Part shown: one piece after another, positions 53,660 to 64,000 of the stretch
How the letters are laid out: each line of letters starts with the position of its first letter
Numbering within the stretch: position 1 is the first letter of the stretch
NCBI GenBank assembly: GCA_030710605.1
Contig: CP092877.1
Span: 43,942,406 to 44,006,405 of the forward strand
DNA: 64,000 nucleotides
Source of the DNA: Cordylochernes scorpioides
Lineage: Eukaryota; Arthropoda; Arachnida; Pseudoscorpiones; Chernetidae
Reading direction: 5' to 3'
The notes under the pieces: generated by a model
Told to the model about the DNA's origin: nothing
The model's input: the letters and a program-made list of their open reading frames with translations, nothing else
Database searches by the model: none
Made by a program: the position numbers and the translations under genes

Positions 53660-54175
53660 TACTGGATGAATGAGTTTAAAAGTGGCCGAAAATCAACACA
53701 ATATGAACCAGGTCCCAGACGGCCAATGGAGATAACCACGCCAGAAAGGGTATGAAAAAATAAAATCCTTGAGACTTTTGACGTCATTTTGTGACTGTAG
53801 ACAAGACCTGGATACATCACTACATACCAGAGTTCAAACAGCAGTTAAAGGAGTGAACAGGTCCGAATGAAACGTCCGAGATAGGCTTGGAAAAAAGGAC
53901 TTTTTCACAACGATAATGCTCCGCCCCATAGGTCGAATGTAGCAGCTGCCAAATTGTTCGATTTAGATTTTCAATTGGTCCCTCATTCATCTTATTCCCC
54001 AGATTTGGCCCCGTGGGAGGAAATTTTCATCAAATGAAGAGGTTTTCGACGATGTAGATGATACTTTGAGGGCATCAAAACATCATACTTTTCCAAGGAG
54101 AATAAAAAAAATCGAACATAGCTGGAACAGGTGTGTGAAGCTGAATGAGTACAATGTTGAAAAATAAAACATCCT
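53660..54175 (+). pseudogene. Mariner transposase relic
   Basis: Encodes, in broken frames, MNEFKSGRKSTQYEPGPRRP (end of the DNA-binding half) and FHNDNAPPHRSNVAAAKLF with SSYSPDLAP (second and third catalytic Asp regions). The first-Asp region is deleted. The 3' end is near 54175. A third, older mariner lineage than those at 5746 and 41152. Confidence 0.7.
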
Positions 54176-54179
54176 TTTC

Positions 54180-55630
54180 CAAAAACAATTTTTATTTATT
54201 TTTTATCTTACTTATCGAACGGCGCTCGTGGATTAACCAGCTCCCTCACTTAGTACAAGCAATTTCTGATAACTAAGTCGCAACACCATATTTGGAAAAT
54301 TTGGAAAACACCAATGGGTATACCATGGTCTTGGGCTATGGGGACTTGAAGGTAAGAATTAGAAGCAGCTATGGTTTTAAAACAACGTATGGCAGAAAAA
54401 TGAAATCATCGAAATCTACTAAAAGAAGAGGTTTTCTTTCTGAATGTGGACTGACGGGGCCATTCCCTAAAAGCAGATTTTCTTTCAATGTGGACTTTCC
54501 GAATTTATCAAAACTGGTGTTGTGGCTTCGTCACTGACCAGCTAATCTACTATATTTTCAACAGATGGCGCATAGATTTTGCGTCTTTAATTTAAATTTT
54601 CTTTTTAGTTAATGGAATACTAGAACGACCACTCTACCATGTCTTCAGATAACATCTCTCTGGTATCTTAGAATATTTCCTAAATTCTTGAGACGACGCT
54701 TGTGAAACACTAAGGTTGAAATTATTGCCGCCATGCATAAACTAAAACCTGCCATATTCGAACATCCCTTTTTTTTTATATAAAACTTCAATCTACATTC
54801 GTTGACTGAATAATCTCAAACAAATAATGTATTGTCTTAAGTATGCTACAAGTAAACAAAGAGTGAGCATATTCCTCTATAAAGTGCGCTGATTTGGATG
54901 TCAGGATTAAATGAAGACAGGAGTTTGTGATGGGTTATCTTTTTTTTTTTGATGGAAAAGTTGCAAGATTCAGAGCACGACGCCCTTCTACAGGTTCAAT
55001 ATAGAGAGATTGATATAAAGCTTCCACCAATAAAAGCTACTGTCTTCCCATCCTATAACAACCGCCATGTGATCATTATTCGTGGAACATCTTAGGGTCA
55101 TTTAAATTGGCTTTTGTGTGCTTCCATACATTAACTTGGACTAAAACACTCACATGGAATTTTATATTTAAGTCTTTAAATATTTCCATTTGATATCATT
55201 CACAGCTATTTTTCTTTATATTTTTTACACTAGAGTAGATGCGATTTAAATAATTAACGATTAAACTCTACAGATATAAAACTAGAGATCAATACTTAAC
55301 GGGAACAAGGCCTCGACCCACACACCTATTTAGAAATGTTTAACTTGGAGGAACTGTGTAGATCAATTTTCGAAAATACACTCAACAAATTTCAAACATT
55401 GTTTTTATTTGGACTTGTGAGAATAGGAACTTGGATCTCATGGCAGGGTCTTTGGATTTGATAATTAGATCATTTTCTCAAGGGCCTGGGTTCCGAGCTT
55501 GGGTCCTGGATTTCAGAAGAGAATCCCGGGCTGCGCTGCTTCCTCCCTAGACACACCTCAAAGGCCAACACATCGCCATTCTTACAAGGGATAGTTCGAG
55601 TTTGAAATAATTCTAGAAACTATATATGGG
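54180..55630. other. Unassigned intergenic sequence
   Basis: No gene recognised. A segment at 54505-54570 (CTGGTGTTGTGGCTTCGTCA) resembles one at 53175-53240, so they belong to the same unnamed repeat. The 81-codon open frame at 54292-54537 has no recognisable residues. Confidence 0.4.
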
Positions 55631-55757
55631 AAATAATTTTTGTAGGGTGTGTAAAACAATCGCCCGAGAACACACAGAGGTAGAGTAGAAAAAACAGGAT
55701 GAACTATCTAACAGGAATTAACAAGGAAGAACGCCCCTGAATGAAGGAATATATTAG

Positions 55758-57500
55758 AAGTGATCGAACGAACTAGGCGACTAGATGGACTAGAAGGTGC
55801 CAAATAACCTAATCAAACTGTTCTAACAACCTTGAATTCCCGCACGAACTAGCCGAAAGGTCAGGCTAGAATGAACAACCAGTCTAGTACAATGGTAAGC
55901 CCAAGCACGCCTGGACGCCCCAGCTGAACGAACAACACTAGAACGAACGCGCGAACTAGGTTAGAACAAACACCCCAGAGCATTGAACGCACTAGAACGC
56001 ACAGTACGCACTAGACCGCACGACGCCTCCTGGACGAGCGATACGACCTAATACGCATGTAAGCGATAGATACGAACAACACCACAGAACACCTGAACCA
56101 ACACTAGGACAGGGCGAACGAACTAACGGGAACGCACAGACAAGAACGCCAAACGTCAAGGACAGACGAAAGCACTAGGAGAGATTGAACGAACTAGGTG
56201 ACCAGACGGACCAGAATGGACGAGGCCTTGGAATACACGACCAAACTGTTCTATCAAACCTTGAATTCTTGCACGAACTAGCCGAACGGTCAGGCTAGAA
56301 CGAACAATCAGTCTAGTACAATGGTGAGTCCAAGCACGCCTGGACGCCTCAGCTGAACGAACAACGTTAGAACGAACGCACGAACTAGGTCAGAACAAAC
56401 ACCCCAGAGCATTGGACGCACTAGAACGCACAATACGCACTAGACCGCACGACGCCTCCTGGACGAGCGATACGACCTAATACGCATGTACGCGATAGAT
56501 ACGAACAACACCCCAGAACATCTGAACCAACACTAGGACAGGGCGAACGAACTAACGGGAACGCACAGACAAGAACGCCAAACGTCAAGGACAAACGAAA
56601 GCACTAGGACTGATGAACGAACTAGTAGACAGAACGAACAAGGCCCTGGAATAGCCAACCAAACTGGTCTAACAAACCTTGAATTCACGCACGAACTAGT
56701 CGAAGAGTCAACCTAGAGCGAACAACCAGTCTAGTACAATGGTAAGCCCAAGCACGTCTGGACGCCCCAGCTGAACGAACAACGCTAGAACGAACTCGCG
56801 AACTAGGCCAGAACAAACATCCCAGAACATTGAGCGCACTAGAACGCACAGTGCGCACTAGACCGCACGACGCCTCCTGGACGAGCGATACGACCTAATA
56901 CGCATGTACGCGATAGATACGAACAACACCCCAGAACACCTGAACCAACACTAGGACAGGGCGAACGAACTAACGGGAACGCACAGACAAGTACGCCAAA
57001 CGTCAAGTACAAACGAAAGCACTAGGACTCATTGAACGAACTAGGAGACCGCAGGGACTAGAGCGAACGAGGCCTGGAATACAAACCGATCTGTTTTTAC
57101 AAACCTTGAATTCCCGCACGAACTAGCCGAATGGTCAGGCTAGAACGACAACCAGTCTAGTACAATGGTAAGCCCAAGCACGCCTGGGCGCTCCAGCTGA
57201 ACGAACAACGCTAGAACGAACGCGCGAACTAGGTCAGAACAAACACCCCAGAGCATTGGACGCACTAGAACGCACAGTACGCACTAGACCGCACGACGCC
57301 TCCTGGACGAGCGATACGACCTAATACGCATGTACGCGATAGATACGAACAACACCCCAGAACACCTGAACCAACACTAGGACAGGGCGAACGAACTAAC
57401 GGGAACGCACAGACAAGAACGCCAAACGTCAATGACAAACGAAAGCACTAGGCGTGATTGAACGAACTAGGTAACCAGACGGACCAGAACGAACGAGTTC
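55758..57500. repeat. Satellite array, about 425-bp unit, four complete copies plus a partial fifth
   Basis: Units begin near 55758, 56183, 56612 and 57031, with a partial fifth from 57456. Copies share TGAACGAACTAGG, ACGCGCGAACTAGG, AGTCTAGTACAATGGTAAGC, ACTAGACCGCACGACGCCTC, CGATACGACCTAATACGCAT and ACACTAGGACAGGGCGAACG. The plus strand is rich in A, C and G but strikingly poor in T, and dense in CTAG and GAACGAAC. GC content is well above the flanks. No long open frame on either strand. Confidence 0.92.
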
Positions 57501-57639
57501 CCAGAAAAGTTGATCAAACTAGTTGATCAACGTGTGCGACGGAAAAATCAGAAATTCAGCGTTAAATAGGCAGATGGGCTTGTTAGGTAAAAGACCCGAA
57601 CAAAATCATGCTAGTTACACAAAAGTTCTAAATTAACAA

Positions 57640-57900
57640 TAGATATAGATATGAACGAATAAACTAGATATGCAAAAAACTTGAAACCTCGATCAAAATG
57701 ATCCAAACTAAACTTTAGTAAGATAAAAAAAACTGAGCTATGCAACCCGAATTTGAAAATTTTGTTTGAAGAGTCTATACTAAAAATCTAACAAGAAGAA
57801 AAAACTGAACAATTTAACCACAAATTCAAAATTCCAAACAAAAAGATCCTAATTAAAATCTAGCAAGAAGAAATAAACTGAAACTATTCAGGTGTCGTAA
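57640..57900. repeat. Degenerate A-rich tandem repeat
   Basis: About three units of roughly 70-75 bp with AACTGA(A/G), AAATTCAAAATT-like and (T)AGCAAGAAGAAA pieces, also poor in T. Follows the satellite array. Confidence 0.5.
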
Positions 57901-58787
57901 AACACAGTAAAGAAACTGAGAAATATAAAAGTTGGACATTGTCATGTCTTCTCTGGAATGGTCGTCTATTCATAGCATCTCAATCAGTGAAATCTGTAAA
58001 GAAAATTCCGAATTCTCCAAGAAGAGGAAAATCCAATTTTTTTATTAAATATAAAGTATGATATCTGCAAAGTCTAAACAATAAAGGATAGAATTGTGAA
58101 CTTTGTTAATTAACCTTGCTTGAGTTTTATAAATTGAATTGATGTTCTATGTATGCTATATGGATGTGTTCAAACATCACGTCCTGATTAACATCAAATA
58201 GTAATCATTAAAGTTGAATCTTTGATGTTGAACAAAAATTGCAAAGAGTATTGTAAAGATTTGGTTATTTCCTTGTGTAGATAGAAACTTTCGATGTTAA
58301 ATTATAAGATAATTAAGTTTGTTTAAAAAAGATTCAATTTAGTGATAAATAAGGTTGCGTCTGGATTCTGCTTGTGTTCAAGTAAACTATTATGTTGCTA
58401 GCAATGTGAATGTAATGTACAGAATGTTGAGTGTGATAAGAAGAATAAACATCACTGACCAAATCTGTATATTGGGAGAAAGAGGGCGGGAATCTCCAAG
58501 ATCCTAGAACAGATACTATCTTAAACAAAAACTTGTTTTTTCTCTTTTATGACAAGACATTATATCGAATATGAAGTTTCTAAAATAATTAGATGAATAT
58601 CAAATAAGCTTAAAATGTTCTATAATAAAGATTTTAGACTTCATCTCTCAAATATGTCAGGAGGCCAAATCATGAGGTCAACAGACACAGTTCTACATGG
58701 GAGATTACTGTATCCATAAAAACATAACAAAGCAGATGTCTTGTGTGAGATATAGAATTTGACATACCTGGTTCTGTTAACTCCAGG
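57901..58787. other. Unassigned AT-rich sequence
   Basis: No recognised gene, repeat family or RNA. Confidence 0.4.
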
Positions 58788-58788
58788 G

Positions 58789-58910
58789 TGTAGGAATGTC
58801 TTCTCTGACAGGGAAAGAACTTCAGCGCCAGAAAGTTCTCCGGGACGGAGCAACAACTTTAAGGATTAGCAGAAAGTTCATAAGAAAAAGTACAAATATA
58901 AGGTTGAAAT
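58789..58910 (+). CDS. Possible exon of unknown gene
   Basis: Acceptor CTGTTAACTCCAG, then an open frame with MSSLTGKELQRQKVLRDGAT and TLRISRKFIRKSTNIR, ending at ATAAG|GTTGAA. The residues are charged and exon-like, but I recognise no family, and the minus strand is open here too. Weak evidence. Confidence 0.2.
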
Positions 58911-59554
58911 TTTTTTCCGCAGTATTTATTTTTCTGCCCTTTTTAAAGATTATTTTCCTGTTAGGTTTCTTTATTTATCTTTTTTGAAATCATTTATAAT
59001 CTTTGAATTTTATCTCATACTGGTGAAGTGAGGTCAATTCGGCCAGAAGCTCTATCAAAAGACTTGAGAATCGTTTAGAAAGCCTTCTTTGAACGAAGAA
59101 TGGAACATCTCTGTAGGCTTAAGCGACTAAACTGATGTCATCGTCCTAGCCGACTTTCTTGACTTATTCGATAGACAGTCCTCATACTTAGGTCCATCAC
59201 TCTGTTGTTTCCAGTTCTGCTTTCCCGGTCCCGGTCTGCTTTCTGAGATTCTGTGATGGATCTGCAAACTCCTGCTTTGATTCAGTATTGACTCGTTCAA
59301 TATCAGACAGTTTGAATCATTATTTTCGTATTGTATTTATCGATTAACTATTTCCAGAAATATCGCAAAATTGACAAAGTCCCTGCTATATAATATGAAC
59401 ATTTTGTTTGTTTACGTTTTGGCAGGCGCGGACTTGGAATTTGCGCGAGTTTGCACGCTGTGCTAGCTATATGGTATCGGCGTGGGAGCAAGCACGAATT
59501 TCGTATTCATTGTGCTAATTTGTTGTGAGATAAATCCCCATTTTGCTCATCAAG

Positions 59555-59640
59555 TTAATCACCAAATTTTATTTCATTTTCCAAATCCTTCATGGCTTCT
59601 AGAAGTTGCTTGATTTCATTCTTCAACTTCCGATCCTTTC
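59555..59640 (-). pseudogene. Coding-like C-terminal end cut by the gypsy element
   Basis: On the minus strand, from the LTR border inward: KDRKLKNEIKQLLEAMKDLE, then NEIKFGD and TAA. It looks like the end of a coiled-coil protein (or of another element's Gag). The rest, if present, should lie beyond the 3' LTR, outside the window. Confidence 0.35.
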
Positions 59641-59805
59641 TGTTAGGTTATTCAGTGATTGAATATATCATCATCACAAGTTAATGTTTTGGTTCATGTA
59701 GGATATGTAAAATAACATATTACAATAGAGGCCATTGAATAAAGATACGTCTTCATGATGAGTTAGTGATTTGTTGTTTTGTACAAGACACTAACAAATC
59801 AAACA
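59641..59805 (+). repeat. 5' LTR of gypsy element 2
   Basis: 165 bp, TG...CA. It starts with the same TGTTA that begins after the polypurine tract at 63996. AATAAA near 59738 may be the polyadenylation signal. Confidence 0.88.
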
Positions 59806-59927
59806 TGGTGTCAGAAAAGTGATTTGAAAACAAACGAAAAAAAATATCGCGGTAAGTTCAATTTTACGTTAAGACTAATAAAATAATAAACAAGCCTTAT
59901 CGTATATTAAATATACAAAAAAAAAAT

Positions 59928-62900
59928 ATGTATTTACAAATAACGCCACCTGAACCAGTTAATTTCAGAGGAAATATAGAAGAAAACTGGAGATTTTCAA
60001 ATCACATTGGCGTAACTTTTCAATAGCAACAGGGTTGTACAATAAAGAAGACAAATTAAAAGTTGCAACCTTATTGTCTATTATAGGCAAAGAAGCTTAT
60101 AATATATTTGAACATCTCGATCTTTCAGATGAACAAAGAAATAACTCAGATGAGATAATAAATGCATTGACTCAGCATTTTACACCAAAAATTAACATTA
60201 TTTATGAAAGATCAATTTTCAACCAAACAAATCAAGAAACAAATGAAAGTATTAAACAATATATATGTAGATTAAGAAAATTGTCTTCCACATGCAATTA
60301 TGGTGCAATGACTGAAGAAATGATCAGGGATAGGTTAGTTTTGGGAATAATTGACAAGCAAACCAAAAGACAACTGATCAGTGATCCTCAACTAACATTG
60401 CAAAAAGCCATTGATGTGTGTAAGGCTAATGAAAGCGCTAACAAACAAATTGAAAACTTAACTAAAAACACTCAAAAGGAGGTGAACAAATTGAATATAA
60501 GAAAGAAAACAGTCAATCAAAATAAAAAATCAAGTCATGAACCAAATAAAATGAAAAAGAACATTCCTTGTAGATACTGTGCAACATTCCATGAGCACAA
60601 CAGACAAAAATGCCCTGCATGGAATCAAACCTGCAGAAAGTGTAACAAAAAGAATCATTGGGCAAAAGTTTGCAAATCCAGAATGAGAACAGTTCAAAGC
60701 CTTGAATCTCAAAACTCCAATGATGAACAAGAAGATTGTTATTCTTTAGAATATGTCTCAGAAATTTCTGCTAGAAAATTGATGACTAAATTAGAATTAG
60801 AATTGAACGGATACAAGGAAAGCATAATTTGCCAAATAGATACAGGAGCAACTGTCAATGTTTTAAATTTTGCAGATTTATGCAAAATCATGCAAGATGG
60901 CAATCCTTCTCTTAAACCAAGCTACATCAAACTAAGATGCTATGGAGGAGAAATATTAAAGCCAAGAGGACAAATCAAAATCAACTGTTCCCACCAAAGC
61001 AAGCAACATCCTATAGTGTTCCAAGTGATAGATCATTGGGAAAAACCTATTCTAAGTGCTGAAACTTGCCAGAAATTGAATTTAATAGAAATTAAAGCTG
61101 ACTTATGCAAAATTGAATCCACATGGACAAAACAAAATAACCTTCTAGATAAATATAAAGACATATTTGAAGGCATTGGATGCTTACAAGGGGAATACAA
61201 ACTAGAAACAGATCCTACAATCAAACCCATCAAGCAAGCACCTAGAAGAGTACCTATTACCTTAAGAAAAGAATTAAAAGAAAAATTGATTGACATGGAA
61301 AAGAAAAATATCATTGCCAAAGTTGATTATCCAACAGACTGGATTAGCAATCTAGTACTAGTAAAGTCAACTAAGAAGTTAAGAATATGCATTGATCCTC
61401 AAGAATTAAATGTCGCCTTGAAAAGAGCTGAATACCCAATACCGACAATTGAGGAAATAATACCAAATCTTCAAAAGGCCAAAATATTCACAGTAGTGGA
61501 CACTAAAGATGGTTTTTGGAATGTGAAGCTCTCTGATGAATCATCGAACCTTACAACATTCTGGACTCCCTTTGGAAGATACAAATTTCTTCGAATGCCA
61601 TTTGGATTAAAGACTGCTTCTGAAGAATACCAAAGAAGACTCTATGAAATCTTCCAAGGTCTTGAAGGAATTGAAATAATAGCTGATGACATTCTGATTA
61701 TGGGAAAAGGTGACTCATATGAAGAAGCATTGAAGGATCATGATAGAAATCTTGAAAATCTTTTCAAGACAGCCAGACAAGCTAATTTGAAATTCAACAT
61801 CAATAAAGTCAAGCTCAGACTAAAAGAAGTAAAATATCTAGGACATATAATAACTCCACACGGATTAAAGCCAGATCCAGAAAAAGTTAAAGCCTTAAAA
61901 GAAATGCCTCATCCAGAAAGTATAACAGAACTCAAAAGTTTCCTTGGTTTTGCAACATACCTATGTAAATTCATGCCAAATATTTCAATGATTAGTGAAC
62001 CTTTGAGAAAATTGACAATGAAAAATTCAACATGGTCATGGAGCAAGAATCATCAAGCTGCATTTGAACAAATCAATGATCTAGCCTCAAAAGCACCAAT
62101 TTTAAGATATTTTGATGCGGACAAATCTATAGCTATACAATGCGATGCAAGTAAACATGGACTTGGAGCTACCCTACTACAAGAAAGCCAGCCAATAATT
62201 TTTGCATCTAGAAGTCTAAGCAAGACTGAGCAAAACTATGCTCAGATAGAAAAAGAATGTCTTGCAATTGTTTTTGCATGCGAAAGATTTCATCAGTACA
62301 TTTTGGGCAAATGTCAAGTGATTGTGCAAACTGATCACAAGCCTCTTTTGTCAATATTTAAGAAATCTATTCTTAAAGCGCCACAAAGACTCCAAAGAAT
62401 GCTTTTAAGACTGCAAAGATATAACTTAGAACTAGAACATGTCCAAGGATCTCAAATGCACTTGGCGGACATCTTTTCAAGAGCTTGCATCAAAGATGTA
62501 AGGAATGAAAATCTGAAATATGATGTGTATCCCATTGACATCATTTACAAAGAAATTGCCACAGTCAATGTTATGGAAACATTAAGTGTATGCAGTGACA
62601 CTGTCCTGAGAATTAGAGAAGAAACATCATCTGATCCTATTCTGTGTGAAGTGAAGAAACTTATTCTAAATGGATGGCCACCAAATAAAAATCAAACTTC
62701 AATGCCAACCAGAGAATATTGGAATTTTAGAGAAGAATTAACAGTTCAAGATGGAATCATACTAAAGAATGATAGAATTGTAATTCCAAATAAATTAAGA
62801 GCAGAGATGATAATAAAAACCCATCAAGGACATATTGGAATTAATTCAAGTATGCGAAGAGCAAGAGACAATATCTTTTGGCCAGGAATGAATGCACAAA

Positions 62901-63421
62901 TAGGGCAAGAAATTGAAAATTGTTCTATTTGTCTATCAAATTCACAGAATCAAGTGAGAGAACCAATGAAATCTCACAAAATTCCAAATTATCCCTGGGA
63001 AAGAATATCTCTTGATATATTCGAAATCTTCAAACAGAATTACTTAATAATAGTGGATCATTACTCAGATTTTTTTGAAGTTGAATGCCTAGAAAATACA
63101 ACATCTGAATACATAATTGAATGCTGCAAAAGACAATTCAGCAGATATGGAATTCCTCAAATTATAGTCTCAGACAATGGAAGGCAATTTACATCAACTG
63201 AATTCCAAAAATTCAGCAAAGAATGGCAATTTCAACATTCTACATCATCACCACTTCACAGTCAGGGAAATGGAAAAGCTGAAGCGGCAGTTAAAATAGC
63301 CAAAAACTTACTGAAGAAATCTAAACAAGAAAATAGTGATTTTTGGCAAAAATTTGTTAAATTGGAGAAATACACCCACTATAGACATAGATTCAAGCCC
63401 AGTACAAAGAATCATGTCTAG
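59928..63421 (+). pseudogene. gag-pol: Gypsy element 2 Gag-Pol polyprotein (one long frame, 5' shift)
   Basis: The probable start at ATG 59928 reads about 22 codons and then falls out of frame near 59990-59996; the main frame is open from there to 63421 (1128 residues counted from 60035). Gag core first; two zinc knuckles near residues 178-210 (the second CRKCNKKNHWAKVC); protease IDTGATVNVL near 268; reverse transcriptase with LRMPFGLKTASEEYQ and the IADD box (in place of YxDD) near 550; RNase H with CDASKHGLGATL and TDHKPLLSIF; integrase with HQGHIGINSS/CSIC, the LDIFEIF first Asp, VSDNGRQFTS second Asp and GNGKAEAAVK Glu. All catalytic residues are visible. Gag and Pol are in one frame, so no frameshift or stop bypass would be needed between them. 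Confidence 0.92.
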
Positions 63422-63980
63422 AAGAACTAGAGCTATACTGCCAATTCACCCAAATTTACTTAAACCATCAATTCCAGAAAATATTCCAGATAATATATCC
63501 ATCAAAAGACAACAGGCAAAATACTACTATGATAGAAAATCTAAAAATTTACCAGACTTAGACATAGGACAAGAAGTGTATGTCAGAACACCCAATACCA
63601 CCCCATCATGGTCCAAAGCTAACATCACAAATGAACACAACACAAGATCCTATGATGTGAATATTCATGGTAGAACCCACAGAAGAAATAGAACATGGAT
63701 TAAACCACAACAGGCTTCAGCAAATCAAAAATCTACAAACAATCAAGAAGAAGGAAGAAAAGAAAGCATTGATCAAGAACAAACTGTATCAAATTGCTTA
63801 CCATCTACTTCATCAGCAGGAGGAGACAACATTGTGAAAAGAACCCGAATTGAAACTACCGAATGCAGAATCCTATCAAAGAGTGACAGCCCCACGGTAA
63901 GTGAACCTGAGAATGCTGCATCAGAGACTAGAACCAGATCAGGTCGACTGGTGAAAAAACCAAGTAGATTTAAAGACTAG
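63336..63980 (+). pseudogene. gag-pol: Gypsy element 2 integrase C-terminus, shifted frame
   Basis: The end of the polyprotein continues here after a single-base shift near 63355-63365: NWRNTPT, RRTRAILPIHPNLLKPSI, KRQQAKYYYDRKSKNLPDLD and GQEVYVRTPNTTPSW, a typical gypsy integrase C-terminal region, then a low-complexity tail ending in SGRLVKKPSRFKD just before the polypurine tract. Confidence 0.88.
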
Positions 63981-64000
63981 TGAAAAAAGGGAAGATGTTA

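Larger units (their letters stand above)
59641..64000 (+). mobile_element. Ty3/gypsy LTR retrotransposon 2, nearly intact
   Basis: 5' LTR 59641-59805 (TGTTA...AAACA), TGGTGTCAGAAAAGTG as primer-binding-site-like stretch, gag-pol, then AAAAAAGGGAAGA as polypurine tract, and TGTTA at 63996-64000 as the first five bases of the 3' LTR. Coding is one long frame with one break near each end. No envelope-like frame. Confidence 0.93.

Noticed and set aside
54292-54537. 81-codon open frame
   Set aside because: No recognisable motif, no exon signals, and part of it overlaps a dispersed repeat.
55758-57500. Coding repeat protein in the satellite
   Set aside because: Stops occur in every frame within each ~425-bp unit.

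Overview
This is a stretch of animal nuclear DNA: AT-rich, with many introns and very many transposons. It holds one large spliced gene and two single-exon genes. The proteins are metazoan. The transposons include LINE 3' ends whose C-terminal peptides carry [13 protein letters not shown]- and [12 protein letters not shown]-type motifs, resembling jockey-like elements I associate with arachnid genomes. An arthropod, probably a chelicerate, is therefore my best guess, but that is inference.

Layout. (1) 1-32546, plus strand: 28 coding exons of a class I unconventional myosin of the MYO1C/MYO1H (Drosophila Myo61F) type, running from just before switch I to the stop codon; the P-loop exons lie upstream of the window. 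Introns range from 50 bp to more than 7 kb. They hold a Helitron, a mariner, a Ty3/gypsy element, a pogo/Tigger relic, a hAT MITE, many pogo-like MITEs, short palindromic repeats, LINE ends and two U2 snRNA fragments. (2) 32547-37500: intergenic, with a second Helitron in the opposite orientation and a tRNA-derived SINE. (3) 37524-38363, minus: intact single-exon PEX19. (4) 38650-47300: repeats, including a piggyBac relic nested in a palindromic element, a near-complete mariner and a second SINE. (5) 47319-48047, plus: intact single-exon PEX14. (6) 48200-55600: LINE ends, a Tc1 element, a tandem array of the palindromic-element motif and a mariner relic. (7) 55630-57500: a T-poor satellite with a repeat unit of about 425 bp. 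(8) 59641-64000: a Ty3/gypsy element whose 3' LTR begins exactly at the last five bases of the window.

PEX19 is the cytosolic receptor for peroxisomal membrane proteins and PEX14 is the docking protein for the matrix-import receptor. The two sit about 9 kb apart in divergent orientation, both without introns in their coding regions. The myosin has no evident functional link to them.

The most interesting signal outside known genes is a family of 80-300 bp palindromic repeats. At least seven copies have flanking duplications of 9-16 bp, which points to retrotransposition, and the arms carry a hammerhead-ribozyme-like core (CTGANGA, stem, GAAA). A second, unrelated repeat carries a similar core, and a four-unit tandem array of the first motif is present. 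Several coding frames (myosin exon 11, both frameshifts of the second mariner, the second gypsy element, a possible minus-strand exon at 48.3 kb) are broken by single-base changes, mostly in short homopolymers. That could be natural decay or assembly error.
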